Positions 61,571 through 64,000 of a stretch of DNA of 64,000 bases are shown piece by piece. A program made the translations under genes and the position numbers. Under the pieces are notes generated by a model that saw nothing but the letters and a program-made list of their open reading frames with translations, did not search any database and was not told the origin of the DNA. The DNA is from Nemophila menziesii (Eukaryota > Streptophyta > Magnoliopsida > Boraginales > Hydrophyllaceae), in NCBI GenBank assembly GCA_029959085.1, contig JARWIR010000015.1, forward strand, positions 7,191,017 through 7,255,016. The letters are read 5' to 3'. Within the stretch, counting starts at the first letter, position 1; each line of letters starts with the position of its first letter.

Positions 61571-63545
61571 GGTTATCAGGCTTAAAAATCTTGACTAACT
61601 GGGTTGATAGTACGAAGCACTAGGAATATAGTTTGTATTGGATCACCCACAGGGTGATAATCCAACTACTAAGAACAGCCCTAATAACGTGATCAAGGTT
61701 AGAGTTGGAATAAAGGCAAACACAAAAAAAAATTATAAAGTAAAATCTCAAATCAATTAAATTCAATCACAAGTAACATTTATACATATTGCAAACCAAG
61801 CTATGAAAAAATTAGTTCATAATTCCAAAAGAAATAAAACTAAACTTAATAACTTACGAAAATGGTTAAAAAAGAGATCTAATTTATATTACCCTAATGG
61901 TTAAGTTGAAGGAGAGAGAAGAGAAGTTTGTGACTCTCAACCTTCATGTCTTCTTCTACAAGACACTTGCTTCTTTTAACGATTTTTAAGTGTATTTATG
62001 ATTAGGGACTAAGAAAAGACATGTTTATAGTGTGAAATACAAGTACATATAGATGTAGAGACAAAATCTAGGTCATGGATTAGGTTTTAGATCCCTACTC
62101 CAGCTCAAACCCATTTTCCTTGGAAAATGGTTTGCCTGACCTATAGAGTTTGTAAAATTCACAACGTTTTCATTACATCTCCAGATAACTCGAAACCAGT
62201 GGCCACACGACCGTAATTCAAATAACTTTCTTGATTTAAAAGGGGTTATTCAAATTCTCTATCGATTTTATGCAGCATTTTAAATAATACACACTCCAAA
62301 TCTGGCCAACAACTATTGATAGCTTTTGCTTTATCCAAAACAGTTTCTTCTGCCTTTTTAATCTTGATTTTGTCTTGGATCTTCTTTCTTCAACTTCTTC
62401 GCCAATTCTTGGCTTCTAATATCATTCTTGTAATTAAAAGATTCACATTTAACACACTATTACACCGAAATATGCTCTAAAAGGAACAAAACTCCAAAAC
62501 AAGGTAAGACTAGAGAAACTATCTAATAATTGTGAAAACCACTTAAGCTAAGCACACAATACACCTAAAGTGGTGTCTCTAAACTAGATTATTATTTCAA
62601 AAATATGAAGACATCAGTTGTTTATGGGTATTTTGTTTTTTTTTCTAATTTCTTGTTTTTTTAATTACTATTTGTAGGGGTATTTTGGGTTGAGGCATTT
62701 TTATAAATAGTTTTATTACAGGTACCTTTTTATTGATAGTTTTTTTGATATGCATATTTTGACAATTGGCTCATATAATAAATGATGAAGATAATAAGAA
62801 TTAAATGATATATATAATTAAAGTAATAATTAAATGGTTTATGGGTATTTTGGTAATCTTTTAATTTTTTATTAATTGTGAATTAACTTGAAATTGTAAT
62901 TAATTAAAAATAATTTCACTATCCGTGTAATTCATTGGGCGTTGCCCTATATATATTGTGTTGCGTTACTTCCATAAAGTTTTCCTAGGGACCCGAAAAT
63001 GTTTATAACAGAATCTTAAGGATAAGAAAGTATGTGTAAAAGGAAATCAATGAAGTCTTTTTCAACTTCAGTGAAAAGGACTACTTTGGTCTTTTTTTAT
63101 CTATAAGAAGTTTCAAGTTTAGTTTGGTAGGTGAAGGATCCATAATTGCACCAACAACAAGTCTTTGCAAGCTAGGCAAAAGATATATGCAAGACTAGAA
63201 AATCGTCAAACTTTAATAAGATGACTCAATATTAACTTATAACAATGAGAATTTAGAGGGCCAAACACTAATTATTAAAATAAACATGTGCCCTTCTAAA
63301 TTCTCTTTTGTACACAAAATATGAACTATCTCCAAAAGTGTCTAAGATGGCTTTCGGAAAACTTAGAGCGCCACAGATTAATTTGGGATCTTATACCATG
63401 CAAAAGTTGTAAATATACTCGTGTATCTTCAAAGAGACCAAATTGTCTCCTGTGTTTTGCATAATAATCTATCATTTTAACAAAAATTATTTTAAGTTAA
63501 TATTTTCATATTTCTTCTTCTAGAACTGATATTTTTTGTTGTCGT
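61568..63545. other. Unidentified flank
   Basis: No convincing gene was found on either strand. The stretch 61870-62600 is less AT-biased and has a Lys/Glu-coding look on the minus strand near 62340-62410, but the frame is broken and no family was recognised. Confidence 0.4.
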
Positions 63546-63617
63546 GGAGTTTATTATTATTATTATAATTATAATTATTATAATAATAATAACAATAATT
63601 TTTATTATTATTATATT
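63546..63617. repeat. (TTA)n/(TAA)n palindromic microsatellite
   Basis: A run of TTATTATTATTATTAT is followed by ATAATTATAATAATAATAA and then TTTTTATTATTATTATA, so the segment is largely self-complementary. Confidence 0.8.
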
Positions 63618-64000
63618 TGCTTGGCAAGTAATAATATTTATATCATTATACCAAAATAAGGGTCCATTTTAAGGTTTGTTTAGAACCTTTAAATTTTCAC
63701 TCTGCCAAAATATTTCACCTTGGATACAATTTATACAATCGAATCAAGAGATACATATCATCACCTTTCTCTCGAATTCTTCCAAGAGACACCATGACAA
63801 ATCTTCCCTAAGACTTCCACGTTTTAATCTAAAACACCACCATACTCATTTAAAAAACAAAGGTCCCACGACAAGACCCACCTATATCATCATAACACCT
63901 TTGATATGTCCGACATTGGCCTTGTTTTCCATCTTCTTACGGAGAACTATAATTTATGGAGTCGTACCACATATATCTAGGGATGGAAACAGTTAGTTTT
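63618..64000. other. Unidentified right edge
   Basis: The longest open frame (63676-63996, about 106 codons) has only a TTG start, is rich in His, Thr and Ile, and shows no motif. It runs nearly to the window end. Not accepted as a gene. Confidence 0.4.

Noticed and set aside
63676..63996. 106-codon frame at the right edge
   Set aside because: TTG start only, no motif, biased composition, and it ends at the window edge.

Overview
The window looks like nuclear DNA of a flowering plant. The evidence is its AT-richness, plant-type promoter motifs (a telo-box AGGGTTT between site II TGGGCY motifs), short GT-AG introns, CACTA-type transposon ends and a decayed Ty3/gypsy gag remnant. The species cannot be named from the sequence. 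There are no bacterial genes, and no rRNA or tRNA gene was recognised.

Bases 1-58764 (92% of the window) are a head-to-tail tandem array of a roughly 6.5-kb unit. I place unit starts at 1, 6522, 13138, 19711, 26318, 32797, 39323, 46088 and 52681, called U1 to U9 here; the phase is set by the window start. Spacings are 6521, 6616, 6573, 6607, 6479, 6526, 6765 and 6593 bp, differing mostly through a (GA)n/G-rich tract. The left end lies outside the window. The right end is complex: U9 breaks at 58019-58022, jumps back about 2.5 kb in unit coordinates, runs for 742 bp and stops at 58764.

Each unit has the same layout. A promoter-like block is followed by a short ATG leader and a Pro/Ala-rich open segment, then an AT-rich stretch with a nested inverted repeat. 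Next come three small exons that join in phase (called A, B and C here). They encode a basic AT-hook-like motif (KRKPGRPAKPKPR) and an 11-residue repeat (PVGHHIPTQTA). The rest of the unit is an untranslated stretch, a 75-bp internal duplication, a cluster of GCGACTAC/GTAGTCGC hairpins with CACTA-like ends, another untranslated stretch, and a (TA)n/(GA)n/G-rich tract. Exons A to C are fully open only in U3 and U7; the other seven units carry different frameshifts, deletions or nonsense codons.

The units are mosaics. Diagnostic variants switch partner inside U5, U6 and U7, and variants spanning unit boundaries recur four units (about 26.2-26.4 kb) apart. This points to block duplication plus unequal exchange or gene conversion.

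Bases 58765-64000 are non-array flank. They hold three copies of a dispersed repeat (two with long TA runs), a CACTA-like terminus, a Ty3/gypsy gag remnant on the minus strand, and about 2.4 kb at the far end in which no gene was recognised.
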